A stretch of DNA of 64,000 bases, taken from NCBI RefSeq assembly GCF_036373705.1, contig NC_089866.1, positions 25,289,001 to 25,353,000 of the forward strand, in the 5' to 3' direction. The translations under genes were made by a program, and so were the position numbers. This stretch comes from Amia ocellicauda. Taxonomy: Eukaryota; Chordata; Actinopteri; Amiiformes; Amiidae. This document shows positions 19,801 through 34,800 of this stretch, piece after piece. The notes beneath the pieces are model-generated. The model was not told the DNA's origin and made no database searches. It worked only from the letters and a program-made list of their open reading frames with translations. The stretch's first letter is position 1; each line of letters begins with the position of its first letter.

Positions 19801-22800
19801 AATGTGTTCATTTTCCCAGAAAGTATTTATCTCATGATGGTTGTTTTATGTATTTTATTCCCTAGTATGAAGAGCTAGTGGAGAGCTTCAAGAACTATCA
19901 CAAGGAATGTGAATCGCTGAAGAGCTCTGGCTTCTCCACAGCAGAAATCAGACGGGTAAAAAACAAAACATTGATGGTTCTACATATAAAGATAAGAAAC
20001 GAATGCACAGTATTGCTTTGCTATCACTTGCTTTTGTGTTTATATTTAATTGATGAGAAGGATTTACAGTAAAAAAGAAAAGTATGCTACTTTTCAAAAT
20101 CTGATTTCTTCTAAAAAAATAAAAATAAAAGGCTACCATTTTATTGCACTGCTTACACAATCACATGCTTAAATAAAAGCCAGTTATTAAGGACCGATAT
20201 ACAATGAACAAGTAAATATTGCATTGATGAATGACATGGTTAGATGCTGTTGTTTTGTTTTGATGATGTGGGTTTTCCTAATCTACTTGTCAGTTCACAT
20301 AAAAACATAGAATTTTACACATTTTAGCAGCATTACAGCTTGTGGTGGGTGAGTATATTGTCGAGATGCAGAACAGGCTAGGAAGCATTGCAGTCCATTA
20401 GCCTAAATAAATGCACATGTCATTCTTTCCTTAATGGCAGCTTAATGTTTACCTGAATCTTAAATACAAGAAATTTTCACAATTTCTTCCAGGACATTGG
20501 TTCCATGGAAGAAGAAAAGGATCAACTGATCAAGAGAGTGGATCGCCTGAAGAAAAGGGTAAAGCCGATACCGATGGAAGCCTGTGCTGTTTAAAATACT
20601 TGGTGCATTTGTCATCCCACTAAGGAATGAAAACAAGGTTCTCCGAGACGTGCAAACACTCTTCTTGTGTTAATGACAGGAAGTATGTGCCCGACAAGCC
20701 AAGGTCCTGCCCAGCAACGAGAAGGGTCAGCATATTAATGAAGTGTTAATGTAGCGGTGTCACTGGTGCCAGGAGAAGTAACGAGATACCAGAGGGCGGG
20801 GGGCAGATATTCTATAAGTCAAGTGTGTTGTGAAACTCTAGCTTAGATGCTAGATGCTCCTAAGGGTGTCATGTGGCTGTTTGTGCACTAGGTGGAGACG
20901 GTGTCCAATCACCAGCGCATGCTTGAGCTGGCCAGGCAGCTGCGGGTGGAGAAGGAGAGGGAGGAGTCACTGGCCCACCAGAAGCAAGAGCAGAAGAACC
21001 AGGTAGAGGGTTTGCAATCTGGAGAAAGCTGCTGATCAGACCGTGGTATAGTTTATTGTGTGATGGCAGTTAGTTCCTGCTACAATACAGGCCAAAAGTT
21101 TGAGCATAAAAGGTGATACTGGAAAAAATACTGGAGTGGAGCACAATATTGCTGGTTGTTTTTTTCTCTACCCCCCAAATGATTCTTATTTTCTATGGCC
21201 GGACAAATAACCACCTCCTTTACTCCACCATAGAATTTTTTTTAACCTGTAAATAGGATGTCATTTTCCTTTCAATAGATTCCTTTTTAAAAGTTTGTTT
21301 GGTTCAGAAAAACGACTGGAATGGGAGTTCTTTCGTTCTCCGAATGTTGCTGTTCTCAAGTAACAAATAGGACCTTTTCAATTTGAATTCCTACAAATAA
21401 TTTTTTTTATTTTTTATTTCCAATTGTGTAGCTGTTTCACGCTGATCAAAGGCTACAGAGATCCCAACAGCAACTTAAGGACCTGCGACAGGCAGCGGCA
21501 GATGCAAAGCCGGAGAGTAAGCAAGCAGTTTTCACACTATTGCTTTCAGCCTGGCGCTAATGCCAAAAAGAGTGCAAAGGCCAAGGGGCGACAGAGGACC
21601 CAGATCAGGTTACTTCACTGTAAATTGATTCAGATAAATTTAAGTACAATGACCTTGCCTATCTTGGAGATACTCTGCTAATCCTCTCCATGTGCAGCAT
21701 TTGTTTCCCCACTAACCAACTGGAAACCGGCCCGAAGACACGTTACCATGAATGGGGGTTATATACATTTGCACGATTTAAAAAAGAAATCGCAAATTGT
21801 GACGTAATTATATTTCCCAGCCCGAAACAAGTGATATGAACCTGTTCAAACGGTTTCGATCACGTGTTTGTACTATTTGTGTGTGCATGTTCTGCAAAAT
21901 GACATACATTTTCCATAGTGCTTAGAAGAATTCTGCAGTGAATAGGTGGGGATGCTCCTGACTAATGCTCATATTTATCCAAAATTCATATGAAATACAT
22001 TATAAAAAATATATTCCCTCACCTCAATAGTACCACTTATCATATATTAATTGAAAAATTAAGTTGGGTATTCAGGGTTTGAGAAACACACATTTTCCCT
22101 TTCTACTTCATGAAAGCAACAAGTGTCAGCTTTAGTGAAAACAGATTCCCTATCCATTCCCCTTGGAAGAAATTCGTATTAAGCCTTCTCTGTAATATAG
22201 AAACCATTATTTCTGTATTTCAGAGCCTATTAATTGTTGACTCTTGCATCTACCTAAAAAATCATCTGAGGCCTTGATTTTGAATCCACAGAGGTTTATT
22301 TCTACAGTGTGTGAAGTCCCATTCTGCACAAAAAAGTTACAGATTCTATAATTTCAGGAGCCTGTCTGATCTGTTTCAAATTGTGGTTCCTTTGATTCGT
22401 GTTGCGTACCCAGCTCCAGCCCACAAATGTATTCAGAGTGTTTTTCAAAACAAGAGGACTGAATAATCAAGTCTTATAGCTGCATTAGCATTATTGAAAT
22501 TAGCAGGTGCATGGGGGAGTTACAGATGCTCCAGGAAGGATTATTGTGGCTTATTATTAAATTGCAATGTTTTTCTCTGCATGAGACTGTGATCAAATGG
22601 TGTAATGTTTCCTTCAAATCAGTGCTGTTGTGCGTCATTAACCATTTCAGGCTTGATGAAGAGACTGGAGGAGGAGATCAAGTTCAACATGTACATGGTT
22701 TCCGACAAACTGCCCAAGGAGCTGGAGAGCAAGCGGACGACGGTGCAATACTTGCAGAAAGTGGTCGCCGAACCTGTTATGGGACAGGCGGAGCTGGGCG

Positions 22801-25800
22801 AGCTGGAGGACAAGGTAGCATACAGGCTGAGTTTCAAACTACCAGAGAACTCCCATTTGAGACCTATTTTGAATAAGGTAGATAGTAGTGGTCAGAGTCT
22901 TGGGGGAAGTAACAGACCCCTTTAAGCAAGCAAGCATGAAACAGCTGGGCAATACTTAAATTTCAGTTTATGAATACATAAAACTCCCTAAAATTAATCA
23001 CTCTTTATTTAAGTATGGCCCAGCTGTTTCATGCTTACTTGTTGTAAGTGCAAAACCATAAAAGACATTGGCTCAGGTGAACTACATACTTTGACTTACA
23101 TCTATACATCGTTCATCAAGATTTTTCAGTTAAAAAGTGTATTCTTATAAAACATATCGGTTCATGTCATTTATTAAGGAAAATTGATTCACTGAGTTTT
23201 CATACTACAGAAACACAGGGTGCACATAGCAGGAATGCATAATTGCAAAGATAAAAGATTTCATTAAAAAAAATCTCTCGCTTCACAGACCAAATATTAA
23301 CCAAAGCAGTGAATGACACATCCATCTATTACTCTGCTCCCCGACTGGACTTGAGAACAGTCACCTTTTTATAAAGTGCCAGTTGTTGTTTTAAAAATAG
23401 TCCCGAGTCCATAGTGATCTCCTTAACTAAAGCCTATTGGATTCTTGTTGTATCAAAACACCGGCATTTCATTAGCATTGGACATGAGGACAGGGGGACA
23501 TTGTAGAATACTCCCAGGATGCCATTTATATCAACTCTATATGGTGGGGGTTTCCTACAAGTTTTTTCTCTTCAGTCACTGAATTTCAGTTACAGCATTG
23601 TATATTTAGCATTGCCAAGTTAATATGGGTTCTAGCAATATGCCTTTTTATACCATTCCTTGATGTCAAGTGTTTTGCCAAGTAGATAGGAGCATATGCA
23701 CTGTTTTTTTTTTTTTTGGCTGTGCCTATTAATAAGGCAATCTACGTCTAGGAAAAGGGTATATTTTAAACCTGGTCAGATATTTTTTAGATTAAACAGG
23801 TAATGAATATATACTTATTTTTAATCACTAATATAATACAAAACCCACCCGAGGTAGTTCATTTTAAATTGCCTATGTGTGCACTCTATTCCACCAACAT
23901 ACGGAGCAAATGTCATATGTAGAATAGACTGCCTATAATCAGTTTTATTTTCTGCTGGATGGAAGTTAGCTTTTATATAAGAGAAGAAAAATGCTCTTAA
24001 ATGTAGAAACTGTAGAGAAATATACCAAAAAGTAAAAGAGAGAATTGAATTGAACTGCAGAAGATAAAGGTAAAAGATGTGAACAGTAATGTTAAGATCC
24101 AGGCGTGACACAGTATTCTTGTGAACAAAGGAAGTTACACCCCAGTCACAGGTGGATTTTTCAATGTGCATCTGTTTCCCACCCCTCCTCTCCAGATTCG
24201 TGAAATGAACATTCAGATTAATCAGCTGATTGAGAAGAGGATGATGCGAAATGACCCGATAGATGACAAACACTCTCTATTCAGACAACAGGTGAGTTTC
24301 ACGCTGGAAAGTACAGAGTTAATCCTGTCCTTAATATTCAGTTCATAGTTTATAAGATGAGCTATGTAATGTGCTATTAATGTATTATGTATAATATTAA
24401 TGTCACCGAAGTTTGTGTGTTTTCAAAGTCTTTTTTTTTTTTTTTTTTTTTTAAGAATATTCCATAAAATATAAACTGCCATTAGATTTATCTTGGTTTA
24501 ATATTAATCCCAATAGGTTACAGAGGTAAAAAAAGCTGGATATTCTCTGTGACATAATAAGTGATTCTATCGAGAGATAAAGAATGAAGTTTGCCAATCG
24601 CGATGTGGAAAACTTTTCCATTTGTTTACAGTTTAAGACCGTGTGTATCTTGCTCAACGATTACATTTTTACATTCTGAACAAAAACGTTGTGTCTTAGT
24701 GAGGCAAACTGATTGTAATCTGATGGTAAGCACAGTTTCCATGACAGCAGAAGGCCGGATTAGTTTGCTCTGATCTGGCAGATATGTTTTACATCTCTGA
24801 AGTCCTAATTAAAGTTGCATAAGCCGGATGTTCAAATTCAGGGCTGATCTGAAGGAGAGCTGAATATTTTGTAATGGAGCTTTGAAGTAAACTGCAGAAT
24901 AAAATTTTATAGTAGCATTAAGTGGCTCATATTTGTAACTGTAACAAAGTGGATTTGATTTTGCCCCCCTAAACTAAATCTGTAATCTATAATGTATCTA
25001 TTTACAAGTAGTTTCAAACATAGTAACTGCCTGAAATGTCATTGCATTTTGTATGTGTTGTTTCAGATTATTTTAATCCCTAATTTTAAAACCTTAATAC
25101 ACACAAGGCCTGGTTTTATTGGCAAAAGAAAAATTAATAACTAAAAGATAACTAAACATAGTTATTATAACAGATTTGTTTCTCTCAAAACTATTGCAAA
25201 AAGCCCCCATTGACAACTGCAAAACTGTAGACAACTGTAGACTACTACACACACCATGTAGGCTATTTAGCAGCTTACTTCTGGTAAGAAGAGGGACTTT
25301 AGTCTCAAAACATGTTTGAATGCTTTACTCTGATGTTTCAATGGGAGCCCAGGCAGTAAAGCATTTTAACAAATGCGTATAAAACTGATCTTTCTTTCAT
25401 TTGATTAATGTGCTGTAACAGTGGCATTTTCTCCAGATACTGGTCTCCTTTTCCAAGGAAAGATAAGGACTGGCTAAAGAGGCTGGACGGTGTGTTCTGT
25501 TCAGCATTGGTGTTCACAATATTTTAGTGTGGGTAGAAAAGTGCTGGCTGATGAATCCTCAAATACCAAAGCTTGTTTACAGGAACTTTGAAACTAAGCA
25601 GAGCTGTGGGAATAATTTATCTCAGGCAGTAGGAGAAGGGAGAGTCCATAGAAAGTGTCTTTGATACAGAGTCCCTGCATGCATTATCTCCATTTGAATT
25701 TCCATGGACTTACAGGATAGGACTACAGAGGGGATATATACACTCTCAAAATTGCAATAGGGAGCTGTGGAACAGATGAATGATCGAGAGAATGCAAACT

Positions 25801-28800
25801 CTCCTGTCCAGTTTCTGCAGAATGGTTTAAGTTGTTACAGCTCAGAGAAAATGCCTTTGACAATTACCAGGACAGTGAAACATATCTTGCTTTATGTCAC
25901 TCTATCTAAAAGGACCACTGACAGTCCCACATGTCCTGTATCTATGTCCAGGATCCTTTTGCAGGAATATATTCGTGAATCTGCAAATTCCGCTCTTATA
26001 AAGAAGGAACTACAAGTGCAAAAACCACTCGATTTTAAAAAGGACTTGAGCATAAGTTGTAATGCTAAACAACTTAATAACTTGCAAAGAATTTGCATAA
26101 CACTTTACCTCCAGAAAACAAAGCAAGAAAATATTCGCAAGAGACTGCAGGATTTAACCACAACAAGCATATAGGCCTAACTATTAATTTTAAGAACTCA
26201 GAACTCTGGCCATAAACACTCATGAAACCCATGCCGGGATGCTGACTTTGACAACCAAGGGGACTTCTCTTGACCCAACAATTACAGTCTGAATCGTACC
26301 TCCCTGAACAAAACCATGACTTCTGCTCCTGCACTGGCCCTGATTTTGGAATGTTGGAAAACACATACAGTAAAGACATATAGGAATGAATATTGCTCCT
26401 GTTGAGCCTTTTACACTTATCCAGCTCCAACCACAGTACTTGTGCCCTGAACTGAACTGACACAGTTTTTCGCTTTTACTCTTAGACGAATTCCTGAAAT
26501 CTGGATTTCCCCCCCCACCCCGTGTGTGTGTGCAAACTCACTCTCACCCACAATAAATCAAATTATTCTCTCTCGCTATCATGTCTCGGGGGGACCAACG
26601 GGGTCTCATTCCTACTAAAGTGCTCTGAGACCCTGAAAATGCACTTCTATAACCCAGAATGTGACAGTTGAGAGAACTTTGTGGGTTTTATTGTTATCAT
26701 TAGTGTGAAATTTGGAATCGGCAAAAGCGATTGTTCATCAGATCAGTGTTACAAACCTTGCAATAGCGTGGATGAGAGTAATTGTTTTGCTATGTATGGG
26801 ACTTTAATGCAGAAGAACCGCCCTTGGCTGCTAGGTTTTTCTACAAACTCACTGAAGTTCAGTCACCATTAGACATAGTTGTCTGTTTAAGGGACGACGC
26901 AGATTCGCTGCTCTTTGAGCTGGAGGGTCTGTTGTCAGTTAGTTGCTGGACTGGGCTTTGATTGTATTATCCCTATTGATCATCAGACTTTATTCTTTGT
27001 AGCAGGGTTCCCCAAACAGCGGTTAAACTAAATCTTTCAGTAAAGTGCTAATAAATGGAAAGGTAAAGAGACAAATATTAAATAGTTTGGAATGGTTTGC
27101 AAACTCAATAATCCAACCTCATGCATTCTATGATCTTAATGAGTGTGAAAGTATTACTTGACTCTAATTACACAAGCTGCATGATCTGTGTGTGTCCAAA
27201 CACCCTGAACTTGATTAAAAAAAAAAATAGAAAATCAGCTACCATTCATTTATTATCCCTCCTTTGCCAGATTCCTACCTCTTCTTTTTTTACAATACCA
27301 TATTAGGTCAGAATCTGGCAAGCAAAACTACAGGCCATGCCAGATTTAGAGACAGTATGGGAAAAGGCTTGTAAGACTTTATGCACATTCTTTTCAGTGA
27401 ACGTAAAACAAGGAAATACTTTTGGGGTAAAAAAAAAAAAAAAAAAAAAAAGAGGGATCACACATTTTGGGCTTTATTTAACTCTGGGAGAGTTTGGCTT
27501 GAATGGAGCGTGTACAGTAAATATGATCGATCGTATTCCTGGCTAATGTCGGAGCATAATTTCCTTTTTCACATTAGACTTGCAAACAAAGAAGAATAAG
27601 ATGAAACCGTTTACTGCCTGTGTCCCAACTGTATCAGCCTGAATGGGACAGGTCACAGAGTAGTAATATACATAGCAATTTTAAAAATGTGGACGTTAAC
27701 CAATTCTGGTCATGGGATACAGTGTGTGTTTCTGTCCATTAGTGTCAATTTACCACCACTGTATATGTATCCTGATAAATGTTTACTTGTGACAATTAAG
27801 ATCCGTGTTTAATTTCCATGAAACATTTGGGAAACACAGACTATTGTTCCAATTAAATCTAAACTATAACCCATCTGCCAAAAGCAAATTGTTGTCTTAA
27901 AATTTGAATTGATTATGATTATGAGTCTAGAGTCTGTGAATATATAACTAGTTTTATATACTTAAGGGGATGGTTTATTAATCTTGCATAAAATCTATTA
28001 AATATCCAAGTTTGTTTTATAGAAAAGTGGGATAAAAATAATTCTGTGAGTTTTCACACTAAGAGCCAAATATGAAGAATAGACATTGTGAAAATAAAGG
28101 ATAAAGAAACCAGTTGATTCTGGCTTAGCTCACTTTGACACACATGCTTTTTCAACAATGAAAAATGCAATGTGTTTTGAGGTTAAATTTGCTTTTCCAG
28201 GCTTTTGACCATTGCATGACCACATACAAAACATACAGAAAGGTCTACAAAACAAAAATCTCAGTTGAATAACTCCTGAAATTAGCATACTCGGGGAAGT
28301 GAATAACCATGACTTATGTAGAATGTACTTATGACTCCAGGTTCTTCCATTCACACACATAGCAATTAGAGTTTGAAAAGGATTACAGTAGTCTGCAGTT
28401 GTGGCCGATATATAACGGTGGTTAAATGATCATGTGTGATTAGTTTGTGTATTGCCATTTTTCATTTTCTTGACATAAAAAGTAAATCCAGGCATTTAAC
28501 AGATTGTGAACACTGTTAACACTAAAGTCACCAAATTATTTCTCCTCCGAAGCCAAGTTTAAAAATAATAAATGGCACTGAAAGTCTAGAATCAACTACG
28601 TATACTAGTATTTTTGCATGGACACAGAATTAACAGCAAGGTGTTGAACTCCCTCATAATGTTTACTGCACACTTATGTTGTGTAATTGTATAGTAAGCA
28701 GTGCACAACATCCCAGCCTGGAGTGTGTAGATCTCCCACTCTCAGCCTGATACCCTCAGAGTTGCAGGAGTGTGGTTTCTGATCACCGTACTGTGAAGAG

Positions 28801-31800
28801 GTGCTATATAGACACAGACAAGGCTAGGTGGATTGATTGACTGTCCCCACAGGCCTCCATCATCTCACGCAAGAAGGAGGCCAAGGCGGAGGAGCTGCAG
28901 GAGGCCCGGGAGGAGCTGGCCAGTGTGGAGAAGGAGCTGGCACACAAAAACAGCCAGGCCCGCGACAGTGATGGCGCCGAGGTCATCAAGGGTGATGAGG
29001 TATGTCACCACTTAATAAGTCAGTGGAGCCTTTGTAGGCATAGCTTTTATGCATTTAAGTGATCCAAAAAGTTTTTTCTGATCAGATTCACTTATCGTAT
29101 TATTGCATTTTACACTTAAAAACTCATAGCAAACATCTGAAAACAGGTGATGTGAAAAGGGTACATGTTTGAACTTGTGAATCCAGTCTAGTGCCATCTT
29201 TTAACTGTGAATCTGTTGGTTAGTGTTGAAGAAACCTGCTTGGACTGTCTAATGAAAGTATATTTCGGCTGGTGTGGTTGCTCAGGGTTGGGGTCAATTC
29301 CAGTTTTGCCATTCCAATTCCGTTTGAAATTCCTTTTGTAGAGTAATTCCTGTAGAGCCTATTGCAATGTCAATGGCAAAAATTATTGGAATTGGATTTT
29401 GGAATGGGTCTGAAAAAAGGGAATTGGAATGGAAAAAGTGGACTTGCCCAAGCCTTTTGCCCTCCAAAGGGCAACACAATCATTTATTTGAGCAACATGC
29501 TTTCCTCTCAGTGTGTTTGAACAAAACCGGTCATCATTCCCCTCTGGGCACCAGTCCAGAAAGCCTTATCCAGGACAAATGTTCACCGTCTTTGAGAAAA
29601 TTATATGGGGGGGGGCGGAGGGCAATGTATAAGTACAGAGGAACTACATTTATCAGCTAAAAGAGAAAGGCCTGGGCCCATGACAGTGTCTGGTGTATAT
29701 CTTTGTTGAATGTTCATTTGTTTTTCTTTGGGTTATTTTTTCTCCGCAGAAGAATTCTCTGAAAAAATTCTAAGCGTTCTGTTCCTCGTGGATTGTGTAC
29801 ATGCAGAAGGAAAAAGTTAAACATTTCTATTAATAGGCTGGGGTAAATCAAATAAATACATCTATTAAGGGAGTCAATAAAGCAATGGCGAATCAGACTT
29901 ATTTTGGAAGCTGGTCGTCAGTGCTTTCCCAAACCGAAATGGCAGAGCCAGCTAGTCAACACATGGGTAGAGGAGGCTATCTTTCTTTGGTTTGATTTTA
30001 ACAGCTGACTGTATGATTTTAACAGGTTTGACTGTATAGAACATAGGCAAAAAGTATATACAGCTGTAATCAAAGTTACTATTTATATATTCAGTAAACA
30101 GACCAGACCACAGGCTAAGCACTATTTATCCCACTTTCCCTAGCTTTTCTACATTCCTAGGGAGGCTTATTAAAAGAGAAGACCCTATGTGAACTGCATC
30201 CTCCAAACTGTTCTTCTATATTATTTTTGTTCAGTAAAACCAATTAATCCCTTCACTGAGTACATACAGTGAGGGAAAAATTTTGTACGTTTGCCCACTG
30301 ACAAAGAAATGATCAGTCTATAATTTTAATGGTAGGTGTATTTTAACAGTGAGAGACAGAATAACAGCAAAAAAATCCAGAAAAACGCATTTCAAAAAAG
30401 TTATACATTGATTTGCATGTTAATGAGGGAAATAAGTATTTGACCCCTTCGACTTAGTACTTGGTGGCAAAACCCTTGTTGGCAATCACAGAGGTCAGAT
30501 GTTTCTTGTAGTTGGCCACCAGGTTTGCACACATCTCAGGAGGGATTTTGTCCCACTCCTCTTTGCAGATCCTCTCCAAGTCATTAAGGTTTCGAGGCTG
30601 ACGTTTGGCAACTCGAACCTTCAGCTCCCTCCACAGATTTTCTATGGGATTAAGGTCTGTAGACTGGCTAGGCCACTCCAGGACCTTAATGTGCTTCTTC
30701 TTGAGCCACTCCTTTGTTGCCTTGGCTGTGTGTTTTGGGTCATTGTCATGCTGGAATACCCATCCACGACCCATTTTCAATGCCCTGGCTGAGGGAAGGA
30801 GGTTCTCACCCAAGAATTGATGGTACATGACCCCGTCCATCGTCCCTTTGATGCGGTGCAGTTGTCCTGTCCCCTTAGCAGAAAAACACCCCCAAAGCAT
30901 AATGTTTCCACCTCCATGTTTGACGGTGGGGATGGTGTTCTTGGGGTCATTCCTCCTCCTCCAAACACGGCGAGTTGAGTTGATGCCAAAGAGCTCGATT
31001 TTGGTCTCATCTGACCACAACACTTTCACCCAGTTCTCCTCTGAATCATTCAGATGTTCATTGGCAAACTTCAGACGGGCCTGTACATGTGCTTTCTTGA
31101 GCAGGGGGACCCTGCGGGCGCTGCAGGATTTCAGTCCTTCACAGCGTAGTGTGTTACCAATTGTTTTCTTGGTGACTATGGTCCCAGCTGCCTTGAGATC
31201 ATTAACAAGATCCTCCCGTGTAGTTCTGGGATGATTCCTCATCGTTCTCATGATCATTGATACTCCACGAGGTGAGATCTTGCATGGAGCCCCAGACCGA
31301 GGGAGACTGACGGTTATTTTGTGTTTCTTCCATTTGCAAATAATCGCACCAACTGTTGTCACCTTCTCACCAAGCTGCTTGGCGATGGTCTTGTAGCCCA
31401 TTCCAGCCTTGTGTAGGTCTACAATCTTGTCCCTGACATCCTTGGACAGCTCTTTGGTCTTGGCCATGGTGGAGAGTTTGGAATCTGATTGATTGATTGC
31501 TTCTGTGGACAGGTGTCTTTTATACAGGTAATGAGCTGAGATTAGGAGCACTCCCTTTAAGAGAGTGCTCCTAATCTCAGCTCGTTACCTGTATAAAAGA
31601 CACCTGGGAGCCAGAAATCTTGCTGTTTGATGGGGGATCAATTACTTATTTCCCTCATTAACATGCCAAACAATTTATAACTTTTTTGAAATGTGTTTTT
31701 CTGGATTTTTTTGTTGTTATTCTGTCTCTCACTGTTAAAATACACCTACCATTAAAATTATAGACTGATCATTTATTTGTCAGTGGGCAAACGTACAAAA

Positions 31801-34800
31801 TCAGCAGGGGATCAAATACTTTTTTCCCTCACTGTATGCTGTCATTACAAACATTACTAAAGTACAGAATCAGTTTTACAGAATTTTAAATGTTACAGTT
31901 AAATAGAAACTAGTATGGCCCGATACAGATTCTCAGATTCTGCTGTGATTGAGTTTGCATTCACAGAATTTGTTGAGTGATCAAACCATCACAAACAAGT
32001 TGCCAGTCACTGACCACATTTCCTTCTCTGAGACTAAAAACCAACATACAGAGTAAGATATAAATCATTTCACTCCAAGTTGTGTTTGGATACTTTTTGA
32101 AGGAGACATCTCCACTGTATTTAAAAAAATATATAACCTCCAAAGGGTTCTGCTGTACTCTGTAGTTCTTAACATCAGCAAGGTGTTAACCTAGGGTGTT
32201 TCTTTGGTTATATTTAAAGGACCAACAGCAATTCATCATATTCAACATAAGCAGAAGCCTTGCATTACCTCTTTCAAAAGCCAAAACACCCCTTTGTTCC
32301 AGACTTTTTCATGTTTTGGCTAGCATGCTCAATGTGGGCTTGTAAACAAACCTATATAGAATGACTCTAGAGACTTTGAGACTGCCATTCATTGGTGTTG
32401 CTGAGTGTTTTATGAACAACATGTCTACCTCTCTTGTGCAACCCTGGCTGCCTGGGAGGCATAAGAACTGAATGTCTGAAACCCTAATCTGTCTGCTTAG
32501 TGCTTGTTCCCGGGAAGATGGTATCAGTCTCTAACAGATATTGACCACCTTGGTCCAAAGCCCCCCATCCAAACTTAAAAATATAGCCAAGCGATGGCTA
32601 ACTGAAAGTTGAGAAGGTGTTGGGCTTGACATGACAAGATCTTTAAACCTGAGCTACTTGCAAAAGGGGATAGAGAGAGCCCATACTTGGTAACACATTT
32701 GCTTTCAATCACAGTTTCCTTGAATACATAAAAAAAAAAAGTGGAAAACATCTTTGTTTCCACATTATTAAAAAAAAAAAAAAAAATGCTGCATAGTGAA
32801 GATCTATATTGTGATGTGTTCTGTTGCCACGGCCGATCTGTCACCGCTTATCAGAAGTATTTTCCATTTTGTCATTGAGGAATAGCATGTGTCACAATGG
32901 CAAGTGCACAGCTGATCTGTGTAATGTACAGTGTCACACTTGTTCATCTTCAATTAAGATTCCTGGGCTTTTGGTGTGCTATACTGAACTCCAGATTGTG
33001 CTTGCATTTGATATTGTTAGCCACTTTTGCACTTATATGGGGTAGAAGAGTCTCACAGTCACGGCAGGGCAGCAGTTCAATGGAGTTATCAGTGACGCAG
33101 GGCTGTATTCATTCTCAAATCTGCTCCCAGTTTAGATCATCAGGAGATGCTGAAAATAAAATAAAAATGGCACAATGTTTGCTGGGCTGATGGTGCCCAA
33201 GACCCAACTAATTGTGACTAAGGAAGCAAGGTTACAAGGGCTTTTCAGCTTACATTTCATTTCAGGACGAAAAACTAGAGTACAGGAGTATGGAGGGGTC
33301 AGAAAAATGAACGCATGGCTCTTTCTGAATGTGTCATTTAAGCTGTGATGCCAAAAGAAGAATATGTTTTTAGTTTTCTATTGACAATGGCTTTAATTTC
33401 TGAGCTATTCTGGCAATTAATCGATTTTCAGGCTGGATCCATTATAGGACACAGTGATTCAAAGATGTCATGTTTACCAATGAGTGTGTTTTCTTTGTTC
33501 ATGCTGAATTACAACCCTGCAGCTTAAATCAAGATGTACTTTTCTTGGATATTGATTTGTAATTAACCAATTTACCTAAATTAACCTTCAGCTTATCCTT
33601 TTGACGGTGACCAGTATTGGGGCTTATGGTATACAGGCTCCATATACAGGGTTATGAACATGTTGCAAATTATTTAAATGATAATAGAGTGCATTAGCTA
33701 ATTTAGTGCCAGTGTTTTGGCAGCTATGTGACAAGAGAGCACTGTGCTTTATTATACTGCGCTGCTAATTCCCTCAACCTTGTCTGCCCTTGATTTCCTA
33801 AAAATACACAAACCGTAAATGCGCCCAGAAGCTTTGCATGTCCTGAGTGACATACAGCACATACTGTGATTTCTAGGTTTGTTCTCTTGCACTTAAAATA
33901 TTTATAGCTTTTGGCTATAGTGAAAGAGCCTCATAGTACAGAGGAGTGAAAAGGAAAAAAAAATGTTCTAGTGCCAGCTATCACTGTGGGTGACATGAAG
34001 ATGTTTATTTTATCCTTGGCATCTCGCCCAAGGGTAGAATTTCTCCCATAGGGCATGCAGGCGTCCCTGAGGAATCTTAACCTTTGCAGCTGTAATGTAA
34101 ATAAAAATAATAAAAGGGAAACAAATATTGTGAATCCACTAGATACAAGGCTTGCAAGTTCAAATGCTGTCTGGAATTCCATCCTGTGTCCCGTGTATCT
34201 TTTGACAGGTCAGTCTCTCCACACAGCTGACGTCTGTCCCTGTCTCTCTTTTTCTTTTTTCCCCACCTCTCCTCCATTTCTGCCTGTGGGCATTGTGACG
34301 ATCTGCTGCAATCACATGACTATAATTGCACTTGTCAAAAAAACTAATCGCAAATTTGACGGATTCTATTGTTACAAGTCAGGAAAATGTAGAATGCAGA
34401 TCAGCCTGTCGTATGATCAAACCACTGATAACCATTTCATATCCTTTCTGTTATTAGAGACGCAAAACAAAAATCCAGAAAATGATCAACATGCATCTCT
34501 TATGTACAGGGGTGCCTGAAAAAAGCAAATAAAATGTCTGCACAACCAAAATAAAATGCATAAATAATGCACAAAACATTCAACCAACACTTATGGTTAA
34601 AATGGTTTGATTTATATAGGATAAATGTTCACAAATATCTACAAACAATGGCATTTACACTAATTAAATAAAAATAATGAAACCAAGAGCAATAAATAAA
34701 CTTTTAGTTTTGATCCTGCCATATTTGGGATTTGGGGTTGCTATTATACAATTTTCTATATAAAAGCTACACTGCCAATGCACAGTTGTATGTTTTTACG

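Larger units (their letters stand above)
30267..31834 (-). mobile_element. Tc1-like element copy A (1568 bp), left end damaged
   Basis: Begins CAGTGAGGG and ends CCCTCACTG with TA on both sides (30265-30266, 31835-31836). Long terminal inverted repeats of about 200 bp contain outer and inner direct repeats (GAGGGAAA(T/A)AAGTATTTGA type), an IR/DR layout. In this copy about 20 bp of the left outer direct repeat (after GAGGGAAAAA) are deleted, which should impair transposase binding at that end. It is inserted in the ift81 intron 28999-34940. Confidence 0.93.

Noticed and set aside
25767..26174. 135-codon frame in an ift81 intron
   Set aside because: Low-complexity Ser/Leu/Lys composition, no recognisable domain, no splice or promoter context.
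30827..31234. Plus-strand 135-codon frames inside the Tc1 copies (also 51191-51598 and 57374-57781)
   Set aside because: They are antisense shadows of the transposase genes, preserved because the three copies are similar; no domain of their own.
34055..34519. 154-codon frame in an ift81 intron
   Set aside because: No family features and odd composition; fits a chance open frame.
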